In this document: positions 7,605-16,597 of the stretch, in pieces
Layout of the letters: every line of letters starts with the position of its first letter
How positions within the stretch are numbered: position 1 is the stretch's first letter
Assembly: GCA_964503045.1 (NCBI GenBank)
Contig: CAZCZI010000025.1
Location: 24,481-88,480, forward strand
Direction: 5' to 3'
Source: CAYZJR01 sp964503045
GTDB taxonomy: Bacteria > Cyanobacteriota > Vampirovibrionia > Obscuribacterales > Obscuribacteraceae
Length of the DNA stretch: 64,000 nucleotides
Program-made: the position numbers and the translations under genes
Notes under the pieces: generated by a model
What the model saw: the letters and a program-made list of their open reading frames with translations, nothing else
Told to the model about the DNA's origin: nothing
The model's database searches: none

Positions 7605-10471
7605 CTAGGATGTTCCTCCATTTTTAATGTTGGTGAACGCTTGTACGCATCTCGCTCCACGCGAGTCTGCCCATCTTCTGGTAGTTCGTTAGTAAGGTTG
7701 GCCCAAGCAGTATCTACGCGATCTTTTTCGTCCTTACTAAACGTTCCATTATCTTCTGCGGCTTTCCATCTTATTCTTGCATCAACCATGATCTTAGTAA
7801 GTTCGGCTTCGTACTCTGCTTCGTTTTTGTACAATCCTAAATTGTGTTTGGCACGCGCCAACTCTAACTCGAGCATGGCATTTTGAGTGTGATTCTTTCT
7901 GTTTTCGTCAACAACCTTTTGAAGGTCCTTCACAGATTCGGGAGTCATCTCACCTTTTTTAGTGGCGAGGAACAGTTCTTGAGTAGTCACCGACGTATGG
8001 TCCGAGTCCTTGCCCCATTGGTTGTCCAGTTTGATGGCACCAGTCTTGGGGTCATAGTCGGTGATAGTAACGTAGTGCAGACCTTCTGACCCCGCCTTTG
8101 GTGCACCCGCACCTTTGCCTGAGTCTGTGAGGAACGGTTCGTGATTGCTGTTTACTAAGATGATGGCTGGTAATCTCCCTTGTTCTTTGAGCTCTTGAAG
8201 CTTGGATTTTAATTCTGCTTCGCTATTAACGTGTACCTGCCCATCGCCTTCGTTGACATTGTTTCCTTCGAGAATCGGGATGACGTTTCTGTCTCCGGCA
8301 ATCTTTTCATTGATCCGTCTGAGTTCATCCGGTGTCAAACCTGGAGTTCCTTCAGCAGTCTGTAGACTGCCTCGAGGTTGATGTCGGTCGCCGTTGTCCG
8401 GTGGCCTTTTGTTGGGGTCTGGCTCGACACGCTTGTAGCTTCCATATACAACAGAGATGGCTGAATCTTGGAAGATCTGGCTTGCGTAATCCCTTTCACC
8501 GTCTTTCTTTTCGTCTTTTCTCGCTTGTGCATCGGCTGGAATCAGACTCGAATCAGGCGTCACCTTTTTGCCGTCAGCTCCTGTGAAACTTCCTGTGGTG
8601 GCAACGTCCGCCACGATTTTGGCCGCCTCTGACGGGCTCTTCGTGTACATTTGTGATTCCATTGCCGCGACTCCACAGCTTCCGTGATTGCCTTGATCGA
8701 TTTGAGCCGGGTTGGCTGCATGCGACATGATCTGCTCTGCGAGTTTGGCTCGGTCTTTTTCTTTTGGAAGTTTGTCGTTATCTGGGTTGTCTTGCGCTTC
8801 CAGAAGTCGTGAGACTTGATGATAGAACTTGGCTTGCTCTTCCGGACTCATGTTTTGCGCACGCGCTCTCTCTTCGAAGCGCTGCAGATCCTCATGAAAC
8901 TTCGCTCGCTTCTCGGGATCTGTTATGTGAGCATCTGCTTGGTCAAGTAACTTGTCCTTCTCAACTCGAGGATCTGCGTGTGCATCGTCAAATTTGTCGG
9001 CAGCTCTTTCGCCCTGCGCGTCTTTGATCTTGTAGTGTCCGTCACCAGTACGAGTTACTTCGTAGTTGTCTTCTGGTTTGGAGCCGACGTGTTTTTCGAT
9101 GTAACCGCCATGTCCATCAGGTGTTCTTGTGTAATTGTAGTTGTCTTCCGGTTTCGGTCCATGATGGTGATACTCGTAACCGCCACCGGCAAGCGGCTTC
9201 ATGTCATAACTGGTTCCATTCGGATTTTCGACTTTGACAGAACCGTCTTGACCGACTGTAGTCTTTGTTCCATCCGCGCTCTTAGTAATGAGATCACCGT
9301 TGGCATTGTGTCCCGGAAGATCGATATAACCAGCGGGCTTGCTAGGATCAGTGATATGGTTTAACTTTTTGATTTCTTTGACGTAGCTGTTCACGTCTTC
9401 AGTTGAAGCACCGTCGCCCAGTTTTTTCTTGGCGACGTCTTCCAATGTTCCATCAACCCAAGCTTCTTTCGAAGGCTCAATGTTTTTCTTGATCCCTTCG
9501 CCTTTGTACTCCGAACCAGGAACTTTATTGTCTGCAGCGCCGTTGTGAAGTAGATCCAAGGCTTTTTGAAGATTCTCGCCATCGAGATGTTCTCGAATAT
9601 ATGCTTCCATGGTCTTGCCGTGCTTGGCGACAAAATCCTTGTTCATCGCATCCAACTCTTGAGGCGTCTTGCCTTCGAGTGTCTTCAATACCTTGTCTTC
9701 ATCGTCCCAGATACCGAGAGCTTTATAGATTTTGTCTGAGTCTTTTTCGAGATCGGCTTGATTGGGTAGCTGCGCTTTGTCCAGCGGAGCAAGAAGGCCC
9801 ATTGCCTTTTTCAGTTCCTCGGGGTGGCGAGACATCTGATCGTTCAGGTAGTCTTTGATACTTACACCGTACTCTTGCTTGAAAGCGTCGTTCATCGCCT
9901 TAAGCTGATCGGGAGTCTTGCCGTCGAGCATTTTGTAGATGGTTTCGTTATCGTTGGAGAAGGTTTTGCAGGCACCATGCAAAGTCTTGGCGTCGGCATC
10001 CATTTGGGCTAAATCAACTGGTTTTTCCGGTGCCGCTGCCGGTGGTGGTGTTTGATCTCCGCGCGGAGTCGGACCGTCGCCGCCTGCATCGCCGCGTGCA
10101 ACCGGCGCGTCGCCGCCTGCATCGCGCGGAGCCGCAGCATCGCCGCCCGCATCGCGGGGTGCAGCAGAGTTGCCGCCGCCATCACGGGGTGCAGCATTGC
10201 TGCCTCCGGCATCAGAGGTGGGAGGTTGCGTATCCGAGCCGGTGCTTGCAACCTCAGGAGCTTTGATAACGTGCTTGGAATCGTCACCGAAGATTTCGAG
10301 AGAACCCAGAAGTGCATCAATTTTGCTTGATGTCGAAGGATCGCTGTCGGCTGTGTCTCTGTTGACTTTGCTTGGACTCTGACGATCGGCGTAGACTTCA
10401 TCCATGAGCGAGCTGCTCGCCGATGTTTTCTCGGTCGATACATCTTTGAAGTCTTCGTAGTTGTCAGCCAC
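7601..10471 (-). CDS. Large LysM-like / papain-like protease protein B
   Basis: 956 residues, no Sec signal. Order: conserved N-terminal ~70 residues shared with the paralog at 12449-14959 (SSSL-DE-Y-RQS and LEIF motifs); an Ala/Pro/Gly/Asp-rich repeat linker (about 90-150); a helical part with two copies of an LEGKTPQEL-type motif (about 175-310); a LysM-like segment (about 338-385) ending in DLPGH; Gly/Asp-rich beta repeats; a charged helical region; then a papain-like core. In the core, Q593 and C599 sit in QGNHGSCG with the same spacing as papain Gln19/Cys25, H799 opens HYVTITDY and N817 lies in DNQWG, like papain NSWG. This predicts a Cys-His-Asn peptidase or related acyl-transferase. 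The start is GTG with AAGGA upstream. Promoter box B precedes it and the partner gene overlaps its end. Confidence 0.85.
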   Translation of the reverse strand: MADNYEDFKDVSTEKTSASSSLMDEVYADRQSPSKVNRDTADSDPSTSSKIDALLGSLEIFGDDSKHVIKAPEVASTGSDTQPPTSDAGGSNAAPRDGGGNSAAPRDAGGDAAAPRDAGGDAPVARGDAGGDGPTPRGDQTPPPAAAPEKPVDLAQMDADAKTLHGACKTFSNDNETIYKMLDGKTPDQLKAMNDAFKQEYGVSIKDYLNDQMSRHPEELKKAMGLLAPLDKAQLPNQADLEKDSDKIYKALGIWDDEDKVLKTLEGKTPQELDAMNKDFVAKHGKTMEAYIREHLDGENLQKALDLLHNGAADNKVPGSEYKGEGIKKNIEPSKEAWVDGTLEDVAKKKLGDGASTEDVNSYVKEIKKLNHITDPSKPAGYIDLPGHNANGDLITKSADGTKTTVGQDGSVKVENPNGTSYDMKPLAGGGYEYHHHGPKPEDNYNYTRTPDGHGGYIEKHVGSKPEDNYEVTRTGDGHYKIKDAQGERAADKFDDAHADPRVEKDKLLDQADAHITDPEKRAKFHEDLQRFEERARAQNMSPEEQAKFYHQVSRLLEAQDNPDNDKLPKEKDRAKLAEQIMSHAANPAQIDQGNHGSCGVAAMESQMYTKSPSEAAKIVADVATTGSFTGADGKKVTPDSSLIPADAQARKDEKKDGERDYASQIFQDSAISVVYGSYKRVEPDPNKRPPDNGDRHQPRGSLQTAEGTPGLTPDELRRINEKIAGDRNVIPILEGNNVNEGDGQVHVNSEAELKSKLQELKEQGRLPAIILVNSNHEPFLTDSGKGAGAPKAGSEGLHYVTITDYDPKTGAIKLDNQWGKDSDHTSVTTQELFLATKKGEMTPESVKDLQKVVDENRKNHTQNAMLELELARAKHNLGLYKNEAEYEAELTKIMVDARIRWKAAEDNGTFSKDEKDRVDTAWANLTNELPEDGQTRVERDAYKRSPTLKMEEHPS
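10030..10220 (-). repeat. In-gene repeat encoding an Ala-Pro-Arg-Asp-Gly-Gly linker
   Basis: Within the papain-like gene B, several imperfect units of about 30 bases encode variations on AAPRDAGGD. The units differ by substitutions, so the tract is an old or diverged repeat, not a perfect microsatellite. It forms a flexible linker between the conserved N-terminal segment and the helical part. The paralog at 12449-14959 has a Pro/Thr/Asp-rich linker at the same place but not this repeat. Confidence 0.75.
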
Positions 10472-10559
10472 GACTGTTTCCTTTTTGAGAATCGGCCTGA
10501 GGGATTCGGCAGGGATTTGGACTCAGGCTCTGGTAAATGTCGGATCTATCGACTTCAAT

Positions 10560-10592
10560 AAACTATTCTGTTTAACGTGAAAAAATCGTGCA
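10560..10592 (-). promoter_or_regulatory. Regulon promoter copy 3 (before papain-like gene B)
   Basis: Read on the minus strand, TGCACGATTTTTTCAC (10592-10577), then 11 bases, then TAGTTT (10565-10560). The hexamer ends 89 bases before the GTG of the papain-like gene. It is one of six copies in the window with identical internal spacing. The box holds the direct repeat TGCAC-N6-TTCAC. Confidence 0.8.
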
Positions 10593-10596
10593 CGTG

Positions 10597-10629
10597 AAAA
10601 AGCCCGCATTTAGCCGGTTGGCTGCGGGC
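10597..10629 (-). terminator. Rho-independent terminator of the 301-residue protein gene
   Basis: On the minus strand, GCCCGCA (10629-10623) pairs with TGCGGGC (10608-10602) across a 14-base loop and is followed by five T (10601-10597). It lies 37 bases past the stop at 10666 and ends only four bases before the next promoter box, so one transcript ends where the next regulon promoter begins. Confidence 0.8.
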
Positions 10630-10665
10630 GGGCAATTTCTGGGCTGGCGGGTAAACCTTAACTAC

Positions 10666-11571
10666 TTAATACTGGCCTAGATCTAGTCCACACAAGGGAT
10701 CCCAACTGTCTTTGCATTCCGGTCCCAGTGGATCTGATGGTTTCTTCGTCGAGGATTTGCTTGAGCCGTTGTCATCGATTGAGACATCGGGCAGCGCTCC
10801 TGATGCCTTGGTTGCCTTTGTCTTGTTTGATTCGAAGGTGACGGTGCCATTGCGTGATTCAGTGAGTTCACCGTCTGCTGTAGGAACATGCAACCCTTTA
10901 GCATCTTGCGTGTAGAGAAGCTTGCCGTTTGCATCGTATGCTGAACGACCGACCACATTGCCTTTGTCGTCTTTGATCTCTTTTGTGGTGGCGTTCGGAT
11001 ACTCGGCAGGAAGTTTCACAGTGTTGGTTGATTTGTCGTATTCGACTCCGTTTGGAAATCTGGTTACGTTTTTGCCGTCGCTCGAGATGCCGTAGTCTTC
11101 TTGTTTGGCAGCTGTGACAACACCGTCCTTATGCAGTGATTGCAAATCTGTATTAGGTCCTGATGGCTTGAAGGTTACGTGACCATCTTTTGATTCTACA
11201 TATTCGCCATTTTTGGTAAAGACATGCAGTGACTTGTCAGCGTCTAGTCTTGCTACCATCTTATGGTTGGCGTCGAATACCACCATTCTTCCTTGTTGGT
11301 CTGTACCTACGCTTCCTCCCGGAGGAGCATCGACCTGCACCGCAGGGCCGCCGTCTGAATGACTGTATTTCACGCCATTTGGATATCTGGTAATCGTGGT
11401 GCCGTCATTTTGTTGACGATCAACGTTGTATTCAGAAAGTTTGCCATTTGGAACATTGACGTCACTGGCCGGTGCTCTGAGATCGTCTGAAAGCTTCTGC
11501 GATGATTGAAGTGACTTTTGTTCGCCATTTTCAAACGCTTGTGGTGCTTCAATTACGCTGTTATTGCCCAT
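10666..11571 (-). CDS. Repeat-containing unknown protein in the regulon cluster
   Basis: A 301-residue hydrophilic protein without signal peptide or membrane segment. It has an internal duplication: TRYPNGVKY near residue 61 and TRFPNGVEY near residue 168, each followed later by a GEYVESKDGHVTF or GELTESRNGTVTF block (about residues 125 and 230). These Gly/Asn/Asp-rich beta-type units resemble the DGSVKVENPNG repeats in the neighbouring papain-like proteins. The C-terminus is Ser/Lys-rich and ends with two cysteines (PECKDSW, PLCGLD). The ATG has GGAGGG 9 bases upstream. It sits between the two papain modules, has its own copy of the regulon promoter and its own terminator. Function unknown; a secreted or surface role is only a guess. 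Confidence 0.8.
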   Translation of the reverse strand: MGNNSVIEAPQAFENGEQKSLQSSQKLSDDLRAPASDVNVPNGKLSEYNVDRQQNDGTTITRYPNGVKYSHSDGGPAVQVDAPPGGSVGTDQQGRMVVFDANHKMVARLDADKSLHVFTKNGEYVESKDGHVTFKPSGPNTDLQSLHKDGVVTAAKQEDYGISSDGKNVTRFPNGVEYDKSTNTVKLPAEYPNATTKEIKDDKGNVVGRSAYDANGKLLYTQDAKGLHVPTADGELTESRNGTVTFESNKTKATKASGALPDVSIDDNGSSKSSTKKPSDPLGPECKDSWDPLCGLDLGQY

Positions 11572-11674
11572 GGTGAGTGACCCTCCTGAGGTCAGAGGAA
11601 CATTATTTCGATTGGCGCTTAGCCAATCCGCTATGTATTTGTTGGGAGGTTGCGAAATAAATTCGTATGTGACT

Positions 11675-11707
11675 AAAGTAATGTTTTCTGCGTGAGAAAA
11701 TCGTGTG
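11675..11707 (-). promoter_or_regulatory. Regulon promoter copy 2 (before 301-residue protein gene)
   Basis: On the minus strand, CACACGATTTTCTCAC (11707-11692), then 11 bases, then TACTTT (11680-11675). It is the most divergent of the six boxes but keeps the box-to-hexamer spacing exactly. The distance from the hexamer to the ATG at 11571 is about 103 bases. Confidence 0.7.
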
Positions 11708-11743
11708 ATGGGATTTTCATCATTGATTTTGGTCGCAATTTGA

Positions 11744-12388
11744 TCATTTCCACTCGATTGTTGCCAACGCGTCTTTGGCTTCCTTACGGTATCTCACGTA
11801 TTGCGAGCGAGGAGATTGGAAGTAGATTTCTTGTACAAATACGCCCGTGCCACTGGCATCTACAAATATCGCGAATGTGTCTTCGTTGTAGTTTTTGTAT
11901 CTGCCTTCAACGATGAGCACGCACTTTCCGTTCCAATAAGCTGTTTTTGCAAACAGCACTGAAAACACTTCTGAATCAGATTTGTCGCGAATCACATCGG
12001 ATATTGATTCGAGTTCGCGCGCTGTGAGAAAGTGCGGCTTCTTGCAAAGCAGGCTGGAAAAGGTTTCTGCTGTTGTCGATCTAATCGGCCGTCCGCGATA
12101 GAAGAAACATATATTGGTATCAGGACTCTCAGGTGGATGATATTCACAAAAGGTGCCATGACCTGCAATGCGTGATTGAGAAGTGCCTTCCACCCAAGAC
12201 TGAGGCAAGGTCATCCATCTTACTTGTCCGAGGTTTTCGACTTCGGGGCCGCGAGCGACACGCCTATCTTCATCTGCGCTTTCTGCTTGCGAGCCATCGG
12301 AAGTCGTGAAAGATAACTCATTGAAGAAGTTGGAAGCGAGCCATTCTTCCAAGCTGATTTCATCTTTCTTGAGCGCTGCCGATGTCAT
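11744..12388 (-). CDS. Partner protein A of papain-like module
   Basis: 214 residues, paralogous to the protein at 6945-7604 over about 150 residues. Shared blocks are QVRWMTLPQSW, CFFYRGRP, a PHFLTARELESIS helix, VLIVEGR, DASGTG, VQEIYFQSP and the closing IEWK. The N-terminal ~60 residues differ from the paralog and are charged rather than Ser/Thr/Val-rich. The ATG is preceded by AGAGGA. It starts 60 bases after the stop of papain-like gene A on the same strand, so module A is an operon too, but without the 4-base overlap of module B. No known family is recognised. Confidence 0.8.
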   Translation of the reverse strand: MTSAALKKDEISLEEWLASNFFNELSFTTSDGSQAESADEDRRVARGPEVENLGQVRWMTLPQSWVEGTSQSRIAGHGTFCEYHPPESPDTNICFFYRGRPIRSTTAETFSSLLCKKPHFLTARELESISDVIRDKSDSEVFSVLFAKTAYWNGKCVLIVEGRYKNYNEDTFAIFVDASGTGVFVQEIYFQSPRSQYVRYRKEAKDALATIEWK

Positions 12389-12448
12389 CTTTTGTTCCTC
12401 TCATTTTATTCAAATGCGTTGTAATTCACTGTGTTCACAAATCAATGC

Positions 12449-14959
12449 TCATAGCTCGATGGTTGGAGGCGGTGGTGGTTTCTTATCGTTTAGATCGATA
12501 CCCTCTTTTTTCATCTGCTTGAACAGCTCGTCATTGAGGCGCTTCTGCTCGGCAGGTGAAAGTGTAACGCGCAGATCTCTGAGTTCGTTCATTGCCAACA
12601 TGAACTCTTGTCTGTCTTTGTCGGTGAGCGTTCCGTCTTTGATCTTCTTGTCCATTCTTCTTGCAATGTCCATAAAGAGTTGTAGCTCTTCGTCTGCACA
12701 TTCTCTATCCGAGATTGTCTGGGCTCTTCTTTCGAGTCTCAAAAGTTCAGTCTCTTTCAAGAGATCCACTGGTTTGCCTGCAGCTTTGTCGTCTGCTATT
12801 TGTTTTTTGAGATCTTCGATGTGTTTTTCATCTTTGGGGTCTCTCATAGCGTTAAATAGGTCGGATACCGGCAACGCCTTCTCACCGAACTTGTCAGAGC
12901 CTGAGCCCCACTGGTTGTCCATTTGCACAGTAGCGGGTGGTCCCGGATTGTAGTCGGTGACTGTGACGACGTGCCATCCACCTTTGCCGCCTGCATCTTG
13001 TCCACCATCTGAGTGAAACGGATAGTTGTCGGTGTGAACCATAATAGTAACTGGGAGTTTGCCTTCTTTCTTCAGACGAGCCAACTCTGTGTTCAGTTGG
13101 GCAGAGTCGTTGACGTGGTTAGCGTGAGTGTCTTCGGACAAGGTGGAGAGAATGCGATCTTTATCCTCGCCGCCTCTTATTTGTCTTTCGATTTCTAGTA
13201 ATTGATTGTTTGGAAGATCGGGGCTGTCGATTAGCTTGCCTTCGTCATTTCGACTTTGCACTCGCTTGGGTGGATTAGTTGAATAGTCCATCAAGCGCTC
13301 GCCGGTGTCTGGCGACTTGCCTGGTTCGTGCTGCTCGTAGCGCAGTTTTCCAGGAGGATTCGTCTTTTGATTTTCTAAAGCATAGTGCATGTTGACTGCG
13401 GTAACTTCGAAGATCTGGCTCGCGTGGCTGCGTTGTCCGTCGACTGGAGGATTGTTGCGAGCTTCTCTGTCTGCAATCAAACTCTTTGGATCGATTTCAA
13501 CTGTGGTTTTCGGTGGTCCGGGAATCTCCGTTTTCCCGGTTGTGGCGACGTCTGCGACGACTGCTGCTGCCTTCGATGGATCTGTTGTATAGAGTTTCGT
13601 TTCAACGGTAGTGACGTTGCAGGTGTTGTGGAATCCTTGATCGACTGACGTCGGATTGGCGGCTTGATGCATAATCTGCTCGGCGATGGCAACACGATCT
13701 TTCTGCTTAAGAGGAAGATTCGGATTGTCCGGAGCTTCGAGAATGCGTGCAGTGTTCTTAAATGTTTCGGCCAATTCCTTAGTTGCTTTGGCTTCTGCTT
13801 CCGCTTTCATTTGAGTGGCTTTTTCGGGTGTGAGCTCACCTTTTTTGACTTGTTCATCGATAGCCTTGTTGCGGTCTTCGGCCTGCTTGTGCATGCGATC
13901 TTCGAACGCTTGCATATCCTTATGAAACTTCGCCCGCTCATCAGGATTGGTTATTTTGGCGTCTGCAGCGTCAGTCATGCGCTGACGTTCGGCAATTAGT
14001 CTTTCTGTGTCCGTTTTCGGTTCGTGCCCTACCTTGTCGTTGGGCCCGTCTGCGATTTTGTATTTGCCATCTGCCGTCTTGATGAGGTCGGCATTTTGAT
14101 CGGGTTTTGGCCCCCAGGTATGAATTGTGGCGCTGCCGTCGGAGTTGGGATGACGCACATACCCGGTGCGGTCAGTGTTTTCTACGCGCACCGTGCCGTC
14201 GTGCCAAATTGTGCGTTTGTTGCCTTCGGCATCATCTGTGACAAAGCCACCGTCTTTGGTGTGACCTGGAAGCAGGATTGTTCCGCCATCCAAAGGTTTG
14301 TTCGGATCTTTGATGCCATTTATGCGTGCGATTTCTTTGACGTGCGCATCGATCTCTTCTTGTGTGGCGCCTGGTCCAAGGTGGTCCTTCGCTACTTGCT
14401 TGAGGCTATCGCCTTTGCCGCCTGATGAAACTGCAGGTGGAACATCGCGATTGATTACTTCGCCTTGTTCGGTTGGTGATACAAATGGAGTGCCCCTGCT
14501 GTCTTTGGTCGGAGCCTGCGCGTCAGCCTGAGGCGGCTTATTGGCACCGTCGCCGGGAGTCTGAACTGGAGTCGGTGCATCACCGGTAGAAGGCGCCGAG
14601 CTGTCGCCGGGTTTGGTTACATTGTTTGTGACATTTTCAGGGGAAGCGGTGACGACATCCTTGAATGCTTTGGTTACAGAATCAAGCAGTGATGGATCGC
14701 TGTCAGCGGCCGCGTCTTGCGGTTTAAAGTCTAGTACGTGAGTCGTTGCTGGAGGAGTGTCTTGCGCTGACTTGCTGTCGAAAATCTCGAGCGCACCAAA
14801 CATTTCAGAAACTTTGGCGGATGAAGCGCTGTTTTGGGAGTCGCTTACCGTAGTGGCATTTTTGGATTGACGACTCTCATAGATTTCGTCAGCTAGCGAA
14901 CTCGAAGTCGCGGAAGACTCAGTTTTGACGTCATCAAACTTTTCGAGATAGTCGGACAT
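12449..14959 (-). CDS. Large LysM-like / papain-like protease protein A
   Basis: 836 residues from the ATG at 14959. A longer frame begins 7 codons earlier, but 14959 is chosen because it aligns with the start of the paralog and has GAGGCG upstream. No Sec signal. Conserved N-terminal segment (SSSLADEIYESRQS, FGALEIF); Pro/Thr/Asp-rich linker (about 90-170); LysM-like segment (about 178-231) ending in LLPGH; Gly/Asp beta repeats; charged coiled region; papain-like core with Q441 and C447 in QGFHNTCN, H663 in WHVVTVTDY and N682 in DNQWG. The residue after the Cys and the Gly before it differ from protein B, so substrate or activity may differ. The last ~15 residues are proline-rich. Promoter copy 1 precedes it; partner A follows. 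Confidence 0.85.
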   Translation of the reverse strand: MSDYLEKFDDVKTESSATSSSLADEIYESRQSKNATTVSDSQNSASSAKVSEMFGALEIFDSKSAQDTPPATTHVLDFKPQDAAADSDPSLLDSVTKAFKDVVTASPENVTNNVTKPGDSSAPSTGDAPTPVQTPGDGANKPPQADAQAPTKDSRGTPFVSPTEQGEVINRDVPPAVSSGGKGDSLKQVAKDHLGPGATQEEIDAHVKEIARINGIKDPNKPLDGGTILLPGHTKDGGFVTDDAEGNKRTIWHDGTVRVENTDRTGYVRHPNSDGSATIHTWGPKPDQNADLIKTADGKYKIADGPNDKVGHEPKTDTERLIAERQRMTDAADAKITNPDERAKFHKDMQAFEDRMHKQAEDRNKAIDEQVKKGELTPEKATQMKAEAEAKATKELAETFKNTARILEAPDNPNLPLKQKDRVAIAEQIMHQAANPTSVDQGFHNTCNVTTVETKLYTTDPSKAAAVVADVATTGKTEIPGPPKTTVEIDPKSLIADREARNNPPVDGQRSHASQIFEVTAVNMHYALENQKTNPPGKLRYEQHEPGKSPDTGERLMDYSTNPPKRVQSRNDEGKLIDSPDLPNNQLLEIERQIRGGEDKDRILSTLSEDTHANHVNDSAQLNTELARLKKEGKLPVTIMVHTDNYPFHSDGGQDAGGKGGWHVVTVTDYNPGPPATVQMDNQWGSGSDKFGEKALPVSDLFNAMRDPKDEKHIEDLKKQIADDKAAGKPVDLLKETELLRLERRAQTISDRECADEELQLFMDIARRMDKKIKDGTLTDKDRQEFMLAMNELRDLRVTLSPAEQKRLNDELFKQMKKEGIDLNDKKPPPPPTIEL

Positions 14960-15052
14960 GATAGAAACAACGCCTCGCATTTTGCGTGGTTTGGTGGTGT
15001 TTTCGGCTGTAGTAAGCTTCGCCTTTCAAAAATCCGTCGCCGGATTGACCCT

Positions 15053-15085
15053 AGGTTATGTAGGGGAGCGTGAAAAAGTCGTGCA
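15053..15085 (-). promoter_or_regulatory. Regulon promoter copy 1 (before papain-like gene A)
   Basis: On the minus strand, TGCACGACTTTTTCAC (15085-15070), then 11 bases, then TAACCT (15058-15053), 94 bases before the ATG at 14959. The box sequence is identical to copy 4 at 28445. Confidence 0.8.
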
Positions 15086-15164
15086 CAGACGTGCAGAGAC
15101 CTACCCGGCGGCGCATTTGGGGTTTTCCCGTGGACCGTTGCGAGGGGTGGGGTCCGAAAGTTAT

Positions 15165-16451
15165 TTATTTAACATTCGCAAGAGCATCATTGAGAACGTC
15201 TTCGAGATCGACTGTAGCCTCGGCAATATCTGAGGCTTTATCGCCGAAGCCTTTGAGCCCATTTGAATCATCGCGCAGAGTACAAGAAAGGTCAGAAATG
15301 TCGCAGTCAATTCGGGCTGCCGATCTCTTCCATCTTGCGCTTAAGCTTTGCAGAATTGAAGTTCCTTTTCGATACTGCAAAGACTCCAGTGCTTTCGGAA
15401 TACTGTCGAGCAGATCGAAATCAGCTTCTAATGCCGCTAAACGAAGCAATGCCTTTTGCAGTTTCGCAGAGGACTCCTGCGACTTTTTGCCGTCACCGAT
15501 AGTTTCTTCCGATGCGTCATTACTACTTGTGATTTCGGAATCTTTAACAGAGTCTTTCAGGTCGTTTGCATTTCTTCTGACATTCAACAACAGATTTTTT
15601 GCTTCTTCGACAGTTGCTGCATCCAGTGGCCGACAGCCATTGCTGAGATTCAGCATTGATATGTTTTGCAATTTTTTGCTCGAGTCGTCTAGTAGAGATT
15701 TTGTGGCTGATTCTTGGTTCTTTTCCAAAACAAACAAATCATCGGAAAGATCGGGTTTGATTTCGATGTTCGACAACCGCATTACAGAAGAGATGTGACC
15801 GTCTTTGAAAATCGACCACTCGACAGGCAACTTCTGCTCCGGATCGATTGCGATTCGTTGGCTGACTGCACCACTGGGGTCGTATACTTCGAGAACGTAG
15901 GCGCGACCGCTAGCCGAGTACTGAGTTGGAGCCTTGGTTGCCAGCGACTTGACCGGTTGTTTCAAGTTGGATTTGATCAAGGTAACAAAGTCAGAGTCGA
16001 GAATGCTGAATCCATTTGCTGTGCGCAACATTCTCGAACTTGGCGACAGACTGAGCTTAATGGCTCCGAATAGACCACCGCCCATCTTTGCTTTTACCGA
16101 TCCATCCGGTTGCCTGACCACCACCGCTCCGCTGCGATTGCCGGCCGAAACTACCTCAAAGCGCAGCATGTTTGGACGTTTGAAGTACAGTTTGCCGGTT
16201 TCTTTGATGGCTCGACCGTCTTTGAAGGTGGTCAGAGAGCTTTCAAAGAGATAGCCCTTGAGTGACTGCGCTCGATCGAGCAAGGTTTGAAACAGCGGTC
16301 CGCCATCATTGCCTTTCTCCGGGGACACAAAGTTGGCAGGAGAGGCAGCAGCACTTTTCTCCACCTGCGGCTCGGCGCTGACGGCGGCCGAAGCCACGCC
16401 AGGTGTCAAAAGTAAAGATCCTGCGACCAATAAGCGGTGAATCTTGTTCAT
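15165..16451 (-). CDS. Exported LolA-like (outer-membrane lipoprotein sorting fold) protein
   Basis: 428 residues with a signal peptide cleaved near VASAAVS (residue ~22). Residues ~55-250 follow the LolA/LolB-like half-barrel pattern of COG2834-type proteins: a helix with LLDRAQSLKGY, then GKLYFKRPNMLRFEV, later a VLEVYDPSG strand and a RIAIDPEQKLPVEWSIF strand. The ~170-residue C-terminal extension is helical and acidic and not part of that fold. Such proteins bind lipids or lipoproteins in the periplasm, but many homologs have other unknown roles, and no LolCDE transporter is nearby. GGAGAG precedes the ATG closely. It is divergent from the caspase-like gene. Confidence 0.72.
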   Translation of the reverse strand: MNKIHRLLVAGSLLLTPGVASAAVSAEPQVEKSAAASPANFVSPEKGNDGGPLFQTLLDRAQSLKGYLFESSLTTFKDGRAIKETGKLYFKRPNMLRFEVVSAGNRSGAVVVRQPDGSVKAKMGGGLFGAIKLSLSPSSRMLRTANGFSILDSDFVTLIKSNLKQPVKSLATKAPTQYSASGRAYVLEVYDPSGAVSQRIAIDPEQKLPVEWSIFKDGHISSVMRLSNIEIKPDLSDDLFVLEKNQESATKSLLDDSSKKLQNISMLNLSNGCRPLDAATVEEAKNLLLNVRRNANDLKDSVKDSEITSSNDASEETIGDGKKSQESSAKLQKALLRLAALEADFDLLDSIPKALESLQYRKGTSILQSLSARWKRSAARIDCDISDLSCTLRDDSNGLKGFGDKASDIAEATVDLEDVLNDALANVK

Positions 16452-16537
16452 AAGCTCTCCGACGGCACTTCATATGCTCTATACGCGACAAATCAAGATC
16501 TTAGCAGTAGACCCTGCTTGAACTTGAATTTCACGTG

Positions 16538-16550
16538 GTAAAGCCTTTAC
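16538..16550. promoter_or_regulatory. Small palindrome in divergent intergenic region
   Basis: GTAAAG-C-CTTTAC is a perfect 13-base inverted repeat lying between the divergent starts at 16451 and 16598. It could be an operator for the caspase/histidine-kinase operon, but one copy of a palindrome this short is weak evidence. Confidence 0.3.
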
Positions 16551-16597
16551 AGGGTTGTTGATCTCTGTATGAAGTCTACCGGCAAGCGGAGGTATGC

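Noticed and set aside
12306..12953. 215-residue Ser/Phe-rich frame on the plus strand
   Set aside because: Antisense shadow of papain-like gene A; composition is what its codons give in reverse.
15070..15798. 242-residue plus-strand frame opposite the LolA-like gene
   Set aside because: Shadow frame; it begins inside promoter copy 1 and has no ribosome site.
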